Shown here: in pieces, positions 1 through 13,999 of the stretch
How the letters are laid out: each line of letters opens with the position of its first letter
Position numbering within the stretch: the first letter of the stretch is position 1
From: Brachypodius melanocephalos
Taxonomy: Eukaryota > Chordata > Aves > Passeriformes > Pycnonotidae
Length of the DNA: 64,000 bases
Direction: 5' to 3'
Assembly: GCA_013398615.1 (NCBI GenBank)
Contig: VZSR01003803.1
Coordinates: 8,229,836 to 8,293,835, forward strand
Notes under the pieces: model-generated
The model's database searches: none
The model's input: the letters and a program-made list of their open reading frames with translations, nothing else
Told to the model about the DNA's origin: nothing
Made by a program: the position numbers and the translations under genes

Positions 1-3000
1 CTGCTCTCACATTTTTATTCCACCTGTTCTGTCAGGTTTATTATTTCTCTTGTTAAATCTCACACTGAGAATTTTTACGGTTTGCTTATTATCCTTCTTT
101 TGTTTTTTTTTTTTCTTCTTTTTCCTTCAAATGACAAATAATTAGTCTACCCTTTTCACTATAATCACATGTTCTACCTACCGATATTGTTGACATATCA
201 CAGTGTTCATTTTATTTGGATGTTTGTAGACTTCTCACAATTCCTTATTAGGTTTTGTTTTTCTTTCCCTGGCCCTATAATCTGTCACAGTATTTTATTT
301 TCAGAAGTATTTATCTATCTATCTTACTTTTCAGTAATAAGATCCCAGAGCTCACATCTATATGAAAAATAACAGATAAAATGACCTGAAATGTAGACTT
401 AAAACACATCCTTCTCACTGAGGAATTCCTGCAGACGAAAAACCAGTATTTCTATGTACTGTCAGCTTGGCTTTGTATTAGACAGAAGTAAGTGTTACAA
501 CATTTTAATAATAATTTCCTGACTCCTTCAAATGAGAAGAAATTTATCTTTCTCTGTATTTTTTTTTGTCATTGTCTCAATTTGCACTGAATGTAATTGT
601 TCACCATTATGAAATGTTTTTTTCTTTAAACATGACAAGCTGCTGTCTAAGAGCTGTCTAAGACATGGCCACTGCCAGTACCTTTATGTCAGCTTGTTCT
701 CTCTCCACCCAAGTCTCCAGTTCCTTGATGCTGGTGAGAGATTGCTCTCAGGTATTCAAACTCAGTATAGAAATACATTGAAATCTTCTTGATGACCCAA
801 TCTAATTTTCATATTTATGGTTTATCATTGTCAATTTTCAGCACAATAATTAATATTACTAACTCCATTTCTCTGACAATCTTTATAATTTCCTGTTCAG
901 TTCTTTCAGTATTAAGTCAAATCAAGGTATTACTCCCTCAATTATATAACTAAGTCCTGTAGATGACTATTTTTTTTTAATCTAATACTATATTGAGATC
1001 ATAACCAGCAGAAATTTTACTCTGTGTTCATATTAGACTTTGTGAATACAAACACAACATTGCATCAGCATAAAGAATCAAAGAGGTACTTATAACATAG
1101 AGATATTATACTATAATGAACATTCTTGTATCCTGTACCCTGTACATGCAAGCTATTTCATAAAATCTGTAAAAATTTAAAGGTATAAATAAAGCTTATT
1201 CCACAATAAGTATATTATATTACTGACCTTTTTAACTAAAAAAGATGATTTTCTCTCATTATACTTTCATAAATGGCAGTATTTTTGTATTAAATATTAA
1301 ATTTTATAAGTTGCAATAACATAGGACATACCACACTGTCCACTATGTTTTATTTTCCAAATGGGATATGTGATTTTTTGCATTTTGTTGTGGTGTTTTA
1401 ATTCTCCATACAAAGCAATTTTGTACAGTGTCTAAGTTAATTGTGCATTCTTTACTAATACACCACTACAATATTTCATGCTTTATTGCTTTGAGTTTGC
1501 TTCCTGAATCTTTTCAAAATTTGCATCTCCGGACATTTTATGTGCCTGAAAATTCCCTTCTTGGACTATGGTGCTTCCTGTCCATTTCATATCATACAAT
1601 TAGGGAAAGGAAGGGGGTGGAACTGGGTGGAAAATGAAAGTCTTTAGAGAACAGCAGTGCATACTGAATTAAAGGCTACCTGATGACTGGGAGAAAGAGA
1701 GACAGGAATATGGTGGCGAAGAAGAAGAAGAAAGGGAAACACAAAAACCTGCCCAGTCATCACAGCTGCAGGAACTGGAGACACAAGGATAGAGAGCAGA
1801 GTGGGGAGAGCAGGATTGCTGCATTGGTTTCACAAACCCATTGCAACTTCAGAAAATAGCTTAATCAAACCAGCCTTGATTTCTTGTTTATCCACCTCAG
1901 TGTTACAGTGGAGTTTATAAATTACTTTTTAGAATTACTATTTTGGGGTTTTATTCATTATCACATTGTTTTTTATCCTGTCATAAAACTCACAGAAAAA
2001 CAATAACACTGCCTGGGTACAGGTTTTCTGACAAATCAAATAGGAAAATTTCTTAAGCAATATTTTACCAAAGTCATGCTTTTCAACACAGAATAATTGA
2101 AGGTTCTTATTCTTAGCTTTTGAATGTTCAAATAATTCCATATTTTTGGTCACTTTACCAAAATGTGACTATTTAATCATAATCTTATTTCTCCAAAATT
2201 TATTTTCTAGTTTTAAATATAATGGGGTTTTATATTTTTTTATTACATCATCAGTAAGAGGACACTTGGTCACCTTTCTTCAGATTCTCTAAGCTGTGAG
2301 ACCCAGCAGTTTGCTAGCTTAACTTCCAAAGTCATGAAAGCTCACAGTTCAGCTCGTGTGCTGAAATCTTTACTCTCACATATTGTTCCTGCAGCATTGA
2401 TTAAAAAAATAATAAGAAGAAATCAAATGAGAAGTGAAATCATTGCTTGTTAATTCATTGAACTCTTTTACTGAATAAAAAGATTGATTGTAGTTGAAAC
2501 ATTAAAATCTTCTCCAGTTCTTGGTGCCAGTTCTTCTCACGCTGTGAAGGGAAAAAAACCCTACTCACTAACAAATTGTCAGATAAAGAGAAATTAACTG
2601 ACATAGTAAGAGAGAAATTGTATTTGATGCCAAAACTGTAACTTGGCCCATGGTATGAGAAAAGATAAAGAAAGCACCTCCTCCCATCTGGCACACCAGC
2701 AGGTAGGTGTAGTTTAAAAATGCTAGTAGGGAGTAAAGCTGCTGCAGAAAAAGCAGTGGCAGAGCATACCAGCAGACTCTCAGGTTTCAGTGCCAGTCTG
2801 GTGCATGGATGCAGGCACAGCATTATCAGTGCTTTGGGAAATCATGAACACAGCTCATTTCTCTGCTAAAACAGAGCCAGGAGACAAAGAGGAATTCCTA
2901 GGGTCTATGACTGATGCAGGATTAGACAGGGTGAGCTGGCAGGTCACCCAAAAGTTGCAGGCTGACTCTTAGAATCTAAAGCTGCACATATCATGCTCAT

Positions 3001-3760
3001 ATCTTTGTGTTCTAAATAATGAAAAGCCTTATGAAACTTCTGTTCATTTCTGCTGGTACACTGCCACTGTGTGAAAAGCCTTGGAGACAGATAGAAATTC
3101 GCTATTTCAACATGCTATCTTCATCACCTGTCACCTTCAGATATTTGGCTAGGAATGGATAAAGATTAATAAAAAATAGCGGGAAAGAGAAGACTTATGC
3201 ATCTTCCACGGAAAGAATAACAAGAAATCACTTTAGTCATGGTAATTGTTGTGCTTAGAAAAAAAAAGCCCATATAGAAAATATGCATTTACCATAGTGC
3301 TCACATTTATAAAGTTTTATCAGCATGCCTAAATTCAGAGATGCTTTGGAGGACAGTGCCTTTACAAATATACTGTGTACAATTCCAAAATACTTTCATT
3401 GAATTTGCATTGCTACTGTTTTGATGTGTATATCAAGAAAGGGATTGAGATAAACATACTTGTCTAAACATAGCATAAAAATGGCAACTGCACAAAAAAG
3501 AGATGTCCAACCCAATGGTAACATAGAGCAAAAGACCTTCAGTCATCTCAGTTTTCCAAACAAGGACCACAAAGGGCCTGAGAACAAAACAAGTATAGAA
3601 AAATTTTCAACTGCTCATATTCATCATCTTGTCAGTCCTTCCAGACACCAGAGGAGAAGCCATACATGCCTCTCAAGAACACAGCAATAGCAACTGGAAC
3701 TTTAAAAGAGGCAAAAATAATGTCAAGAAAATAAAAAACTTTCTGAAAAAACTTTTTTTT
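1..3760. other. AT-rich stretch, no gene recognised
   Basis: No repeat or gene was recognised by eye. The stretch holds a T-rich tract near 101-125 and scattered short open frames. The longest (2455-2823, minus) is 122 codons, has no motif I know, and is not convincing as a gene. Confidence 0.6.
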
Positions 3761-4371
3761 TGTGTATTTTAGCCAGAAGGCCAGAGCCACAAGAAAGTCA
3801 TGATTTAACTCTCATGGGCAGCTAAGGCCCACACAGCTGCTTACTCATTCCCCCACAGCTGGATGGGGGGGAGAATTGGAAGAATAAAAGTAAAAGACTC
3901 ATGGGCTGAGATGAGGACAGTTTAATAGGCAAAGTAAAAGTTGTGCACACAAGCAAAGCAAAACAAAGAATTCACTCCCCACCTCCCACAGGCAGGCACA
4001 CGTTCAGCTATCTACAGGGAAACAGGGCTTCATTAACAGTGAAAATAAAGGTCATAGCTTCAAATGTCCCAACTTCCTTCTTCTTCCCTCTGCTTTTGAT
4101 GCTGACCATTCTGTCATATGGGATACGGTGTGGGAGATTCCTGGAATCAGTTGGGCTCAGATGTTCTGGCTGTGTTCCCCCTCAACTCCTTGTACACACT
4201 CAGCCTCCTCACTGAGGAGGTAAGAGGCAGAAAAGCCCTTGACTCTGTGCAAGCCCTGCTTTGCAGCAACCAAAGCTTTCCTTTGTCATCAACAATCTTT
4301 CCAGCACAAATCTCAAATACCAGCTACTATGAAGGCAATTAACTCTACCACCCCCCCAAAAAAAACAGGTA
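3761..4371 (-). mobile_element. Retroviral solo LTR, avian family with the GGTTAAACCAC-type terminus
   Basis: The plus strand opens with TGTGTATTTTAGCC and closes near AATTAACTCTACC plus a degraded CCAAAACCAG-like end. This is the reverse complement of a common bird LTR. Read on the minus strand, a poly(A) signal ATTAAA is intact (complement of 3921-3926) in the expected context CCTATTAAACTGTC, just before the U5-like end. The TATA region, near 4110-4125 by comparison with related copies, is degraded. Relative to related copies, the U5-like end carries an extra ~28 bp. No internal retroviral sequence lies beside it, so it is probably a solo LTR. The target-site repeat was not resolved because the left flank is a T run. 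Confidence 0.75.
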
Positions 4372-5789
4372 AATGGATGGGGATAAAAATGAAAATTCTC
4401 TAAGCCATGTTACATGAAAGACAAAATTCAGTCCACAGAGTAAAAGATAATGAAGATACTCAGCATTATTTACAGAGGTTAAAACAAAGATTTTTTTAGA
4501 AAGTGCAACTTATAGACTGCATTTATATGAACTACAGTTCCTATATTTTTTTTATCAGTACAATCACTACACAAAGAGAATACTGTGTTCCAGCAAATAT
4601 GCTGCTGTTTGCTGGGATAATTGAATCACTGATCCTTTATAAAGATTTTATATCTTTAAGGGTCTCCATGTGTTTCTTCCTGGAGACAGGAGAGCAATTT
4701 CATCATTCTCATTTTATTACATCCTTCATAGCAACATCTGGATACTAACAACCTTATTTAAGCTAGAACCCTTAACATCATTTTGGAATTTGCACTGTTT
4801 CTCTTTCTTCCTTAAATATTTATATTCAGAGCACATTCAATGGGACAAAAGAAATTAGCACAAAAATACGATTGCCATGTATTTTAGAAAATATAACAAG
4901 TGAACAAAATTGTTGTGATATGCTTTGATGGAGTGATAAAACAACTTGATAAAAGCAATTACACACTTCAAATATATCAAAGTTTTTGACATGATGTTAT
5001 ATAATACCATATTCTGAGAAGGCATGTAGTGTATATAATCAGTCGGTCATATGCTTTAGTTTTTATTCAGAGCTAGAAAGTGCAGATAAGGGTGAAAAAA
5101 ATCAGTGCTAGACTCCAAGAGGTTCGAGAGCACTGAGAATTCTTCAGTATCTAATACTATTAATACTACTCAGTGTTTTAATCAGTAGTGATATTGTGTA
5201 TATCTGGATGATGAAATAAGGTCTTTGCTAGTATGTTGTACAGCTCAATGGAAGCATTAAACAATGAGAAGAGGGTGGTTTTACAAAGTGTTCCACGTCC
5301 CAGGTACAAGATCATAACTGAGCAAAATACATTTCAGTGCAGCATTGAGACTGCAAGTTGTTACATGTGGGAAGTATGGCAGGCTTCAGAAGCAGAATGA
5401 GAAATTGTTTCCTGGAAAGCAGCAACTTGAGAAAAAACATTAACAGGGAGAACAGGATCGGTGTGGAAGTTCACTATAAGGTTCAGTGTATGATGTCACT
5501 GAATTTGTAAAGGAATATCAGGAAGGGACACAGATAACATCTGTGTACAGCAATTATATGAATTTGAAGATTTCTTCATCCAGTTTGAAATTCTGCAAAT
5601 TCGTAGAAGTTATGAATTTAATGAAGACAATACAGAGGACTCAAAAAATTACTCAGTTGTACCTAAACTAATGCCTGAAGTGGGATGCTTATGGAATCCA
5701 ATCTACTAGTTTATTGAAGAGAAGTTACTTGATCGTGCTACATATAGACTTAACTTTATAGAAATTATATTTGATAGGAAAAAGTGTCT
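4372..5789. other. Stretch without recognised gene
   Basis: Only short open frames are present and none has a recognisable motif. The 3' part (about 5400-5789) may belong to the old CR1 copy that follows, but I could not align it. Confidence 0.5.
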
Positions 5790-6065
5790 AAATTTTGCAG
5801 CAGAAGGCATAAGAACATGCACTGCACGGGAAGTAAAGTTAGGCTTATTCAGCCTTGAAATAAGATGCAGTAAAATGCATTGGTGAAGCTAATTAACTAT
5901 TTGATCAACTTACCAGAAGCAGCCCATGGACTCATTACTGTTTGGAGTCTTTAAAAACTTATTAGATAGTTCTCTGAGAAACATATTTTAATCCAGTTTC
6001 TGGAAGAAATTCTGCAGCTTATAGAGTCAGAGCATAGGGCCATATGGTCCCTTCAAAAGGGAATG
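5790..6065 (+). mobile_element. Old CR1-type LINE 3' end
   Basis: The order of motifs matches the 3' end of amniote CR1 LINEs of the kind abundant in turtles and crocodilians. These are a GCTAATTAACTATTTGATCAAC-like block, then TTTGGAGTCTTTAAAAACTT, then a closing segment with TCAGAGCATAGGGCC and ATATGGTCCCTTC. The terminal octamers are gone. It is much more diverged than the other CR1 copies in the window, which suggests an insertion that predates them. No coding sequence remains. Confidence 0.55.
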
Positions 6066-8440
6066 CTGGTCCCTTCTGTTCTCAGTGTCCTTGAGCGAGA
6101 AAAATGTATCTTTTATTGCTGTCTTTTTCAGAGAAGCACTCCGAGTAAGCATTTCTAGGATTAGTGAGCTGGAGGATACTCCCATGGCAGAGCTGCGTTC
6201 CCAGTCTCATGCAGTGTGTAAACAGCAGGCAATAAACTTGTCTGGTTGCTCCCAGAAGACCACGCTTCCCTCCAGAACCTACATTCGGGGGGATGATGAA
6301 AAAAGAAAAAGAAAGATGTGATTTTGTTGCTAAGTCAAGACCTATGTTGGGAGGAAAACAAACAACGTCCACTAAAAAAAAATAAGCCACAATCTTTTAT
6401 ATTGGCAGATATTTTATTTAGAACACATCAAGTCTTTGCATTGTGGAAGTCTAACAAAACCATTTTTCCAAGAATAAACATATTTTGATGGGTTGTGTCT
6501 ACATGTGTTTCAATTTCCAGATAGTTGTATTTGCAATTTACAGTATAGCAAAGAAGGCTCAACAAATATAGAGGCTACAAAACTCAACTAAGCAATGCTC
6601 CAACAATCTATTGACTATGCTTTCAATTATTAATTAATATTAATTGAAATATTTGATTTTCTGCTAAATCCTACATTCAAATTCCTTTTTTTTTTTTAAT
6701 TATTGAATTGCCATGAGCTAAAAGGAACTCCTGCAGTGCTTCTTCCAGGATTGTGTGTGCTTTTTATCAGACTTCGTTCATCAGCACTGGCAGCATGTTA
6801 ATTAACTCAGCTGTGAATGACCCCCTGCTATTTTACTGGGTTTTCTATTGCAAAATAAAAGAAGGACCAGAAGAATAGGGAAAACATTGCTTTTGTAGCC
6901 AACAGGGAATGGAAAAGTTCTTCTCTCATGATATTCTTTTCAGTGATGGCCTCTCTGTGGATAGTCCCCATACTGTATTTTTTTTTTAATGTCAAGCAGT
7001 GGCATTGGTTGGAAGAGGATAATATAAAGCAATATGACTTCATACAGACATAAACTCTCCAAAATATTGGAAAGCAACCCATTGGTCTGTGATTACTTTC
7101 TCTTCTGCACTCAAGTGAAAATTCCTCTCTGAAGAGCCCTGAGGAAGGACTGTTAATGGAAGTGTAGTAGAAACTCTCTTTCTACACACTCTCACCTTTC
7201 AATTATTATCATAGTGCTGATTTTGCCCATGCTACTACACTGACTCATTGTTCAAAATGGAATCAAAACCTTGTCATTGTGGACTAAGGATACACACAGA
7301 AAGACCACTACCCTGGCAATGCCTAGGGCAAAAAATTTAAAAATCCAAGGAAGTTTTTTTAGAAGATATTAGAAAGCACCTTTGACTCTGCAATACATAT
7401 CATCCCATGTAGTGAATTCTTTCACGTGTTAGTGAATTATAAGCACTATCATTATAATGTGTTACATTCTGTGATGCTACATTTTCCTCATTATTCTACT
7501 GAAAAACCCCCTGAGCTCTTCTAAGGGATATTGGTTTTTTGTTTTGGTTTTTCTTTTTTCATTTTGTCTGTATGTGTTTAGAAACATGCACCATTTTTTA
7601 GATGCTCTTGGAAGTCTCAGTTGAAAACCTTGTGAATTCATGTGTTTTTCATACTATGTCAAGTTAAAATATTTGTGATTCAAACATACCAATATAAATT
7701 GATAGAGACAAGAACTAGAAAATCTTTGCATCAACAGAAGCTGCATTTCTGTTTATTTCAGCATGAATTGATGCTCTCGAAAAACCTTACAGTCCACATG
7801 AAAAACTTTAGTACCACATAGTTAACAGCCATCTTCCTCTCCTGGTTTGAATCACTTAGGGAAGAATTTCACCTGTAAACCCAATTCATCTCTCATTTAC
7901 TCTACTTTTAAACTAATGCAGAAATGTTCTTGGCAATGCTAGCAATTCATCCTAAAGGGATATGAAGTGATTTCTTTTGGGTCGTCCCCCACCCCTTCTC
8001 CAGTCCTGGGGAGTACAAAACCAGTTCAGCTCACTTGTTTTTCCATTCACAAGTCTCTCACACAGCAAAAAATAACAAAAAGAAGCTGTATGTGAAAAGT
8101 AGCAACTAATTCTCACATTGCTATTCTGAAAACCTGCTAATTGCCTCACAAAGCTCAGTTGTCTCACTTCAGTTTTCAGTGAAGACTTGATAACAGGTTT
8201 CAGTAAAATAATTGTATTATATTACTTGGGATACTAAGACTAATTAAACTCTTCTTCTGCATTGTTTTCAACAGAAAAAGACAAAGAATTTCAGTATCAT
8301 AAGCCATACTTGTAGAGACAATGGACTATATTTTTAATGTAATTATTTAGAGTCCATTGTACAATGCGGTGCTGTAAAGATTTAAAGAACACAAATGTCT
8401 TTAAACACTATCAAAGAAGGATCTTCCCATAAGATAAGTC
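6066..8440. other. AT-rich stretch, no gene recognised
   Basis: Nothing is identifiable as a gene or an interspersed repeat. A 10-bp inverted repeat (8318-8327 and 8351-8360, ACAATGGACT and its complement) lies near the right end. T-rich tracts occur near 6685 and 7530-7560. Confidence 0.55.
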
Positions 8441-8940
8441 ACCACAACAGGAACTTGACATAAGCACTGTAAGGCAAACAGGAAGGTGCCAATTCCAGGC
8501 CTAGTGGAGGTGCAGGTTTGGAATAAGCAAACCGGACAAAAATTCCACTGTGCAGACTATAGGAAAGGAACCAGCTGCTTATACACATGCCAGCCCAAGT
8601 TGTGGGAACATCTGGGACCACGCTGTGAATACCAAAACTTTGACTGTATAAAGGTGGTACCTGCAGAAGAATGACTCTGGATCCCTCACCACTGAGAAGA
8701 CCAGGGTGAAGGAGGACCAGCAGGATACCATAGGATCCACTGGGTGGTGATATCTTTCTACTTAATCTATATGTCTGTCTGTCTTTCTCTCTCTTTCTGT
8801 CCCCCTCTTTCTTGTTCCTCTCCATCTCTCTACCTCACATTTACTGTTAAATACAATCCATACTATAGACTTTGGGTTATGGCTTTGTTTGCATCTTAAT
8901 TTGGGCAGAAATATCTCTTAATAATCAGATCACAACAGAA
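8441..8940 (+). mobile_element. Putative retroviral LTR of a second family
   Basis: On the plus strand the segment has LTR-like order. A U3-like region is followed by a TATA motif (TGTATAAAGG at about 8645), then a long pyrimidine tract (about 8769-8832). After that comes a degraded poly(A) signal (TTAAATACAATC, about 8846-8858) and a short downstream region ending near ATCACAACA. Exact ends are uncertain. CACAACAG-like sequence occurs at both edges (8443 and 8931) and may mark the target site, but it does not fit clean TG...CA termini. The 62-codon plus-strand frame at 8486-8674 lies inside it and is not considered a gene. Confidence 0.5.
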
Positions 8941-10730
8941 GCCTAAGGACAATGTAATCCTCTCCAGCCACTGCACAAGTTTGATAGTGAATAGTCACAC
9001 CATATATAGCTTCAGTGTCTTGTAGGTAGTACTGTGTGAAGTCCAACATGAGGAGTGGTCTTCTAACCCTAGCAATGTAAATTGGAGCTTGTCAGTAGAG
9101 CAATAGGAGAGAGAGTGCATTTGGCTGAAAAGTATTTAGCAATAAGGCATGTCTCTTAACTGATCAACTATAACTTGGTTAGTCACAACCATCATGTGGC
9201 CATTAGGCATTGGGTTTTCACATATTTAAGATTTTCATTAAAATAGCTTACATCAAATATGTCACATATTTTTTCTCAGTGTCTCCTCACAGAGAGTTGT
9301 CAAACCAGTGGGAAGTTATTTAAAGAAATAGAGACTGAAAATAATTTTTCCTGAATTTCTTTTCAGCAACCAGAAAAAGCCTAATTCCTTGAAATGAGAC
9401 TTTCCACCTCTTCCTTCCTGCAAGGTTTTGATTTAGCTGAGATTTTGATTTGGCACTAAGAGTAAGACATACTTGATGAAGTTATTTTCTTTTCTGTAAT
9501 CTGACTTGCTGAGCCTGATGCAGTGTGCATTCAGACTACCTCAGCCCATACAGAACAAGAATGGTATATGATCAGTTCATTCACAAAGTATGGAGGGAGA
9601 AAAGACTCATCATCTTCCTGAGACTGTTCGAATTTCTTTCTAACAAAGGCTCATTTCTCATTTGCCTGAGACTATTTGAACTTCTTTCTAGTGAACAAAC
9701 TTAAATTGCTGCTCTATGCAGCACTCTGGCATGGACTGATGAGATATATCTCCATCCCTCCTGAAGCAGCCGATCAATTTCACATAAAAGTTTCAGAATA
9801 CTTATTTCTGAGAGACTTGGAAAAGCTATCACTTAAGGCCTTCAGTTCCAAGGAATCAGAGAATAAATGTGCCTTCCATCACCAGCTCGGAAAAATATAA
9901 CACTGTCAAATGCAAAACAGAATTTCTTTCTTGTGGAAGAGAGACTTAAGACCATTGTCAGCTATGACTATCATGATAGTTAGGTTTCTGGCTTCAAAGA
10001 AATAGGTTCCAGTGTGCACAAATAAAGGAGAAATTGGAACAAAATTTTATCAGCCACTGAATAAAATAATTTTTGACTACTACCTTTCTCCATTTTAAAA
10101 GATTTTTTTCTTTTAATCTCACAGAACAAATATTGGTTTTTTCTTAACTTCAGAATACTGAAGTTTATCTTTTGCCATTTATCTTAGTGATAGGCTGAAG
10201 CCTAGGTCTGTCCTCTTAAGAAACTATTTTACAACTATCTCAGTAGAACTGAGTTTCCTGTGAGCCTCAATTCCTAAGCTGTAACCATGAGAAATACCTT
10301 TCATTTTTCAAATTCAACTTTTGGCTTGTTCTAAACAGGAATATTGAACAGAGATAATTTCATAACTTTTAGAGTAAGTGGGCTATTGTGCATATATGAA
10401 ACACTAACATTTCTGCTGACTGTTTCTTAAAAATGTGGAAAATCTAACAGTTTTAGGACAGCTGGCATTAATTTTGCTAATTTTCCTTTATGTCAAAGGC
10501 AGCTATTACTGGTGAAGTCTAAGCATGTCTTACTGAGAAGATTCTTGTGTGAGCTGACAGCCAAAGGACAAATTTCACATACTGAAAAAAGAATTCCTGA
10601 GCTGAATCAAGTCCCTGTTTTAATGAACCATAACATTTTCAGAAGAATATGTTTGAAAAAGGAGCATGATGTGCAAAATATCAGTGAGATTATAAGAAGT
10701 ATGTACATGGAGGGATAGGCAGGAATCATA
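8941..10730. other. Stretch without recognised gene
   Basis: It contains one local tandem duplication (see 9617-9698). Otherwise I recognise nothing. Confidence 0.55.
9617..9698. repeat. Imperfect tandem duplication, period 48 bp
   Basis: CCTGAGACTGTTCGAATTTC at 9617 recurs as CCTGAGACTATTTGAACTTC at 9665. In both copies it is followed by TTTCTA and an ACAAA-like end. Two copies differ at several sites, so the duplication is not recent. Confidence 0.75.
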
Positions 10731-10910
10731 AATATATAGATATAGATATAGGTATAGATATATAGATGATATAGATGATATAGATATAGATATAGATATA
10801 GATATAGATATAGATGATATAGATACAGATGATATAGATATAGATATAGATATAGATAGATATAGATGATATAGATGATATACATGATATAGATGTGTGT
10901 CTGTGTGTGT
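10731..10910. repeat. (GATATA)n microsatellite with GT tail
   Basis: About 160 bp is built from GATATA and GATGATATA units with few interruptions, followed by a short GT/CT run (about 10892-10910). Read on the minus strand it produces long artificial frames rich in Tyr-Leu or Ser-Ile, which should not be taken as proteins. Confidence 0.95.
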
Positions 10911-10963
10911 CTTTATTTCCATTTTACTCCTCTTTGGCATAAAATAATTTAAAGAAATATTGA

Positions 10964-11016
10964 TTTGTTGGTTTGTGTTTTTTTTGGTTTTTTTTTGTTT
11001 TGTTTTTTTTTTTTTG
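10964..11016. repeat. G/T-only low-complexity tract
   Basis: 53 consecutive bases contain only G and T, mainly T runs broken by GG. It is one of several strand-asymmetric A/C or G/T tracts in the window. Confidence 0.9.
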
Positions 11017-13999
11017 CCACAGGAAAAGGAAAGAACAAAGGATAGGCAATCTATTATTCCCACTACTTTTATATATTTATATATTACATATATTTAAGAG
11101 GCCTGTTGGTATTTCCAGTTGGTATTTCTTTCAGAACACACAGATGTATTTCATCCAACCCATATGCATCGCAGTCCTTGTGTTTATTTGTTCCCTTTCA
11201 TCATACAGATGTGATGAACAAACCTGCAGTAGAAATACTATAAAAGTTATGAGAACAAAGGAGAAGAAGCACTATTTTTAGACCTGCAATAATTTTACTG
11301 TGGAGCTGTGTGTCATACACCAAACTGAGTGCAGTTAATAACTGAAATTTATGTGGTACAGGGCTGCCACTAATTAGGTTAGTTGTCATGAAATACAAGG
11401 GTTTTAAAATGTTTTTTTATATGTGTTTGCTCAGTATCTATAAATTTTAGGATGGGTTCTTTGTTACGATGAAAGTTTTGTTTCTAGGAAGATAATCTGA
11501 ATAAAAATAGGCTTTAAAAAAGGGATACTTTCTGCAATGAAACATGTAACTGGGAGTCAATGATAAATAATCTGTAATAAAGTCCTGAAGAGAGCACCTT
11601 CTTGATTCCTTCTGGGTTAATATTTTAATCAACAACTCAAAAGACATTAAATAGACACTGATGGAGTTTTAGAAGGCATCAAAACAGAAGGAAAAACGAT
11701 ACAAAAATCAGGTTTGAATCAGTTCATAACATGTTGGATGCAGGTTTTGCTAAAGAGAAATATATATATGCACACCTGAGTATGTAGGGCAAAGACATAA
11801 GACTTTGAGAAATAGGAATATGGAAATAGGGAATGGAGGAGGTCCAGGGAGGGTTCTAAGTACCACAGTTGGTAATTAACTGAACATGATATTCCAAGTG
11901 GATATTTTGAACAGCCGGATTAATGTGCTGTTGGAATATGCAAGGAGCTAAACACTGAGTATCCTTAAACATTGCATATTTTTCTTTATTTGATTGTACC
12001 CTGACACTCCAGAAATCCATAGTAAGTCCTGACATACATTTTGAAAGGTTACTGAAAAATTGAAGGCTCAGAGGAGCACCAAAATACACGAAGGATTATA
12101 AAATACATTCCAATGAAACACTCAGGTAGTTCAGTCTATTATATTATCAGAGAAATGGTTATGACTGTTATGGTCTATGAGTGCTTACACTTGTTAATAG
12201 AGAAAAAATAGGCACTTGCTAATAAAAAGTCCTTAAATTTAGAACCTAATACATTACAGTCATATGGCGAGAAATTGCATCCAACTTCAAAATGAAATAA
12301 GTCTCTCATTTCTTTTAAAAGTTAACATACTTGACTACTTAAATACCTTATTAAGAGTTGTGATGACTCTCTCTTTTCAAATCAGGAAAAGAGGGTTTTT
12401 TTAAGGTAAATTAACCACAGATTTTGAACTTCTGACAGGATTTAACTCAGGGAATACAGTATATTGGAAAACAGATTAGTATCAAAATCCATCCTTCATT
12501 ACATTTTCTCAATTGGAAAGTTATACTTTAACAGTCAATGTATAATTCAGTTTTCTCATTCTAGAAACATTTTCAGTCCCGTGATCTCCAGATGTCATGC
12601 AACAGCCAGTACATTGTCATAGCTGATTCACAGAAATGTGGATTCCTGGTAGATCAGAACATTATAAGTTTGCTTAAGTCAAATGTTCCACCCTGGTTTT
12701 AGTGTTGCACTTGTAAGTAAACAACACCACTAAACAAGGATTAGTCATTTGTATATATTATGTATTATATTGTAGAATAAATGTAAATAATTTACAAAAC
12801 CCTACAACTAGTAAATAGTATCACTTCTCGGAAGATTTCTGTCTTAGCCAGGATAATTCAGCATGTGATGTTAGAGCTAAATAAAAATTCGGAAGCGCAG
12901 GGGATACAATCCATCATTCTCCCTACTGGGCACTATTTATTCTCCAAAGTTTACATTGTGAAGATTTTTTTAGTTGAAAGTTTGTTGTTTTTAATATGCA
13001 CTGATTGTGAAAAAACTAGGTTTTTATATGTTAATATTTCCTGTGCATCAGACAATAAGTTTTCTTCATTTTTAACATAGGTTTTTACAGTATACCTGCT
13101 CTCATCATATTCGAGGATTTTTCTTTTGATAGTCATTTTTATGGTATTGGAGCATTTTTGTTTTGGCATTTTTAGTTTCCTAAATACAAGCAATAAACTG
13201 TGATTAGAAGTGTCTACAAAGCTATTAGTGAAGATATTTTTGTGGGGAAATATAATACACTTTACTCTAGTATGCAGTCAAACTTTGGAAGGACTGAAAG
13301 GATTTTAATCTAACGAGTTTCAAAAAGATCCATTCAACACAAAATCACAGTCCAATTTACCTGATTGTCTGTGATTTAGTTTCATTCTGTATCTATGCAA
13401 AGAATCACATGGGTTTCATTCAAAATCATTCATCCATCTCAAAATTTCCCTTAGAGATATGTAAATGAGAAAAGAAAATTGTTGTTTCAAAACAGTTGAA
13501 AAAACCATACTTGATATCCTTCAGTATTTTTTCTTTTACATATTCTTTTCCTTTTCCACATTTCCAATGTATCTATCTTGTTCTGCATTAATATCTAAAA
13601 AATCACCCCCAAACTGGACAATTCAATTCAGGAATATCTGTTGTAGGTGTTACATTTATTATAGCACCACTCTTTGCCCATTTTCTAACTTTTTCTATTT
13701 TTTTCTTTCATGAAATTCAAACATATCTACTCATACTAAGTATCTGCATTCTTTCACCAGCCATCTGTTAATTCAACATCAAACATCAAAAATGCATTTC
13801 ATTTGTTTTTTAAATTTTACATATTTTCATACTGCTTTGACTTTTTCAGAGAGCTGACAATCTTGAAAATAGCCTTACTGGTGAAATTATCAGCACAACT
13901 TGTGTTTCTTAAAATATTTCAAGTTTGTAAAAATTTTATAAGAATTTAAAAAGTAGGTTTTTTTTGTGACAACTTCAAATAATGATGGAGTTTTAAAAT
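11017..13999. other. AT-rich stretch, no gene recognised
   Basis: No gene or interspersed repeat was recognised. Open frames here are at most about 82 codons. Confidence 0.55.

Noticed and set aside
8318..8360. 10-bp inverted repeat with 23-base spacer
   Set aside because: A 10-bp stem with a long spacer is expected by chance in a 64-kb AT-rich window.
10607..11063. Minus-strand frames of 92 and 147 codons rich in Tyr-Leu or Ser-Ile
   Set aside because: They are translations of the GATATA microsatellite and adjoining A/C-rich sequence, not a protein.
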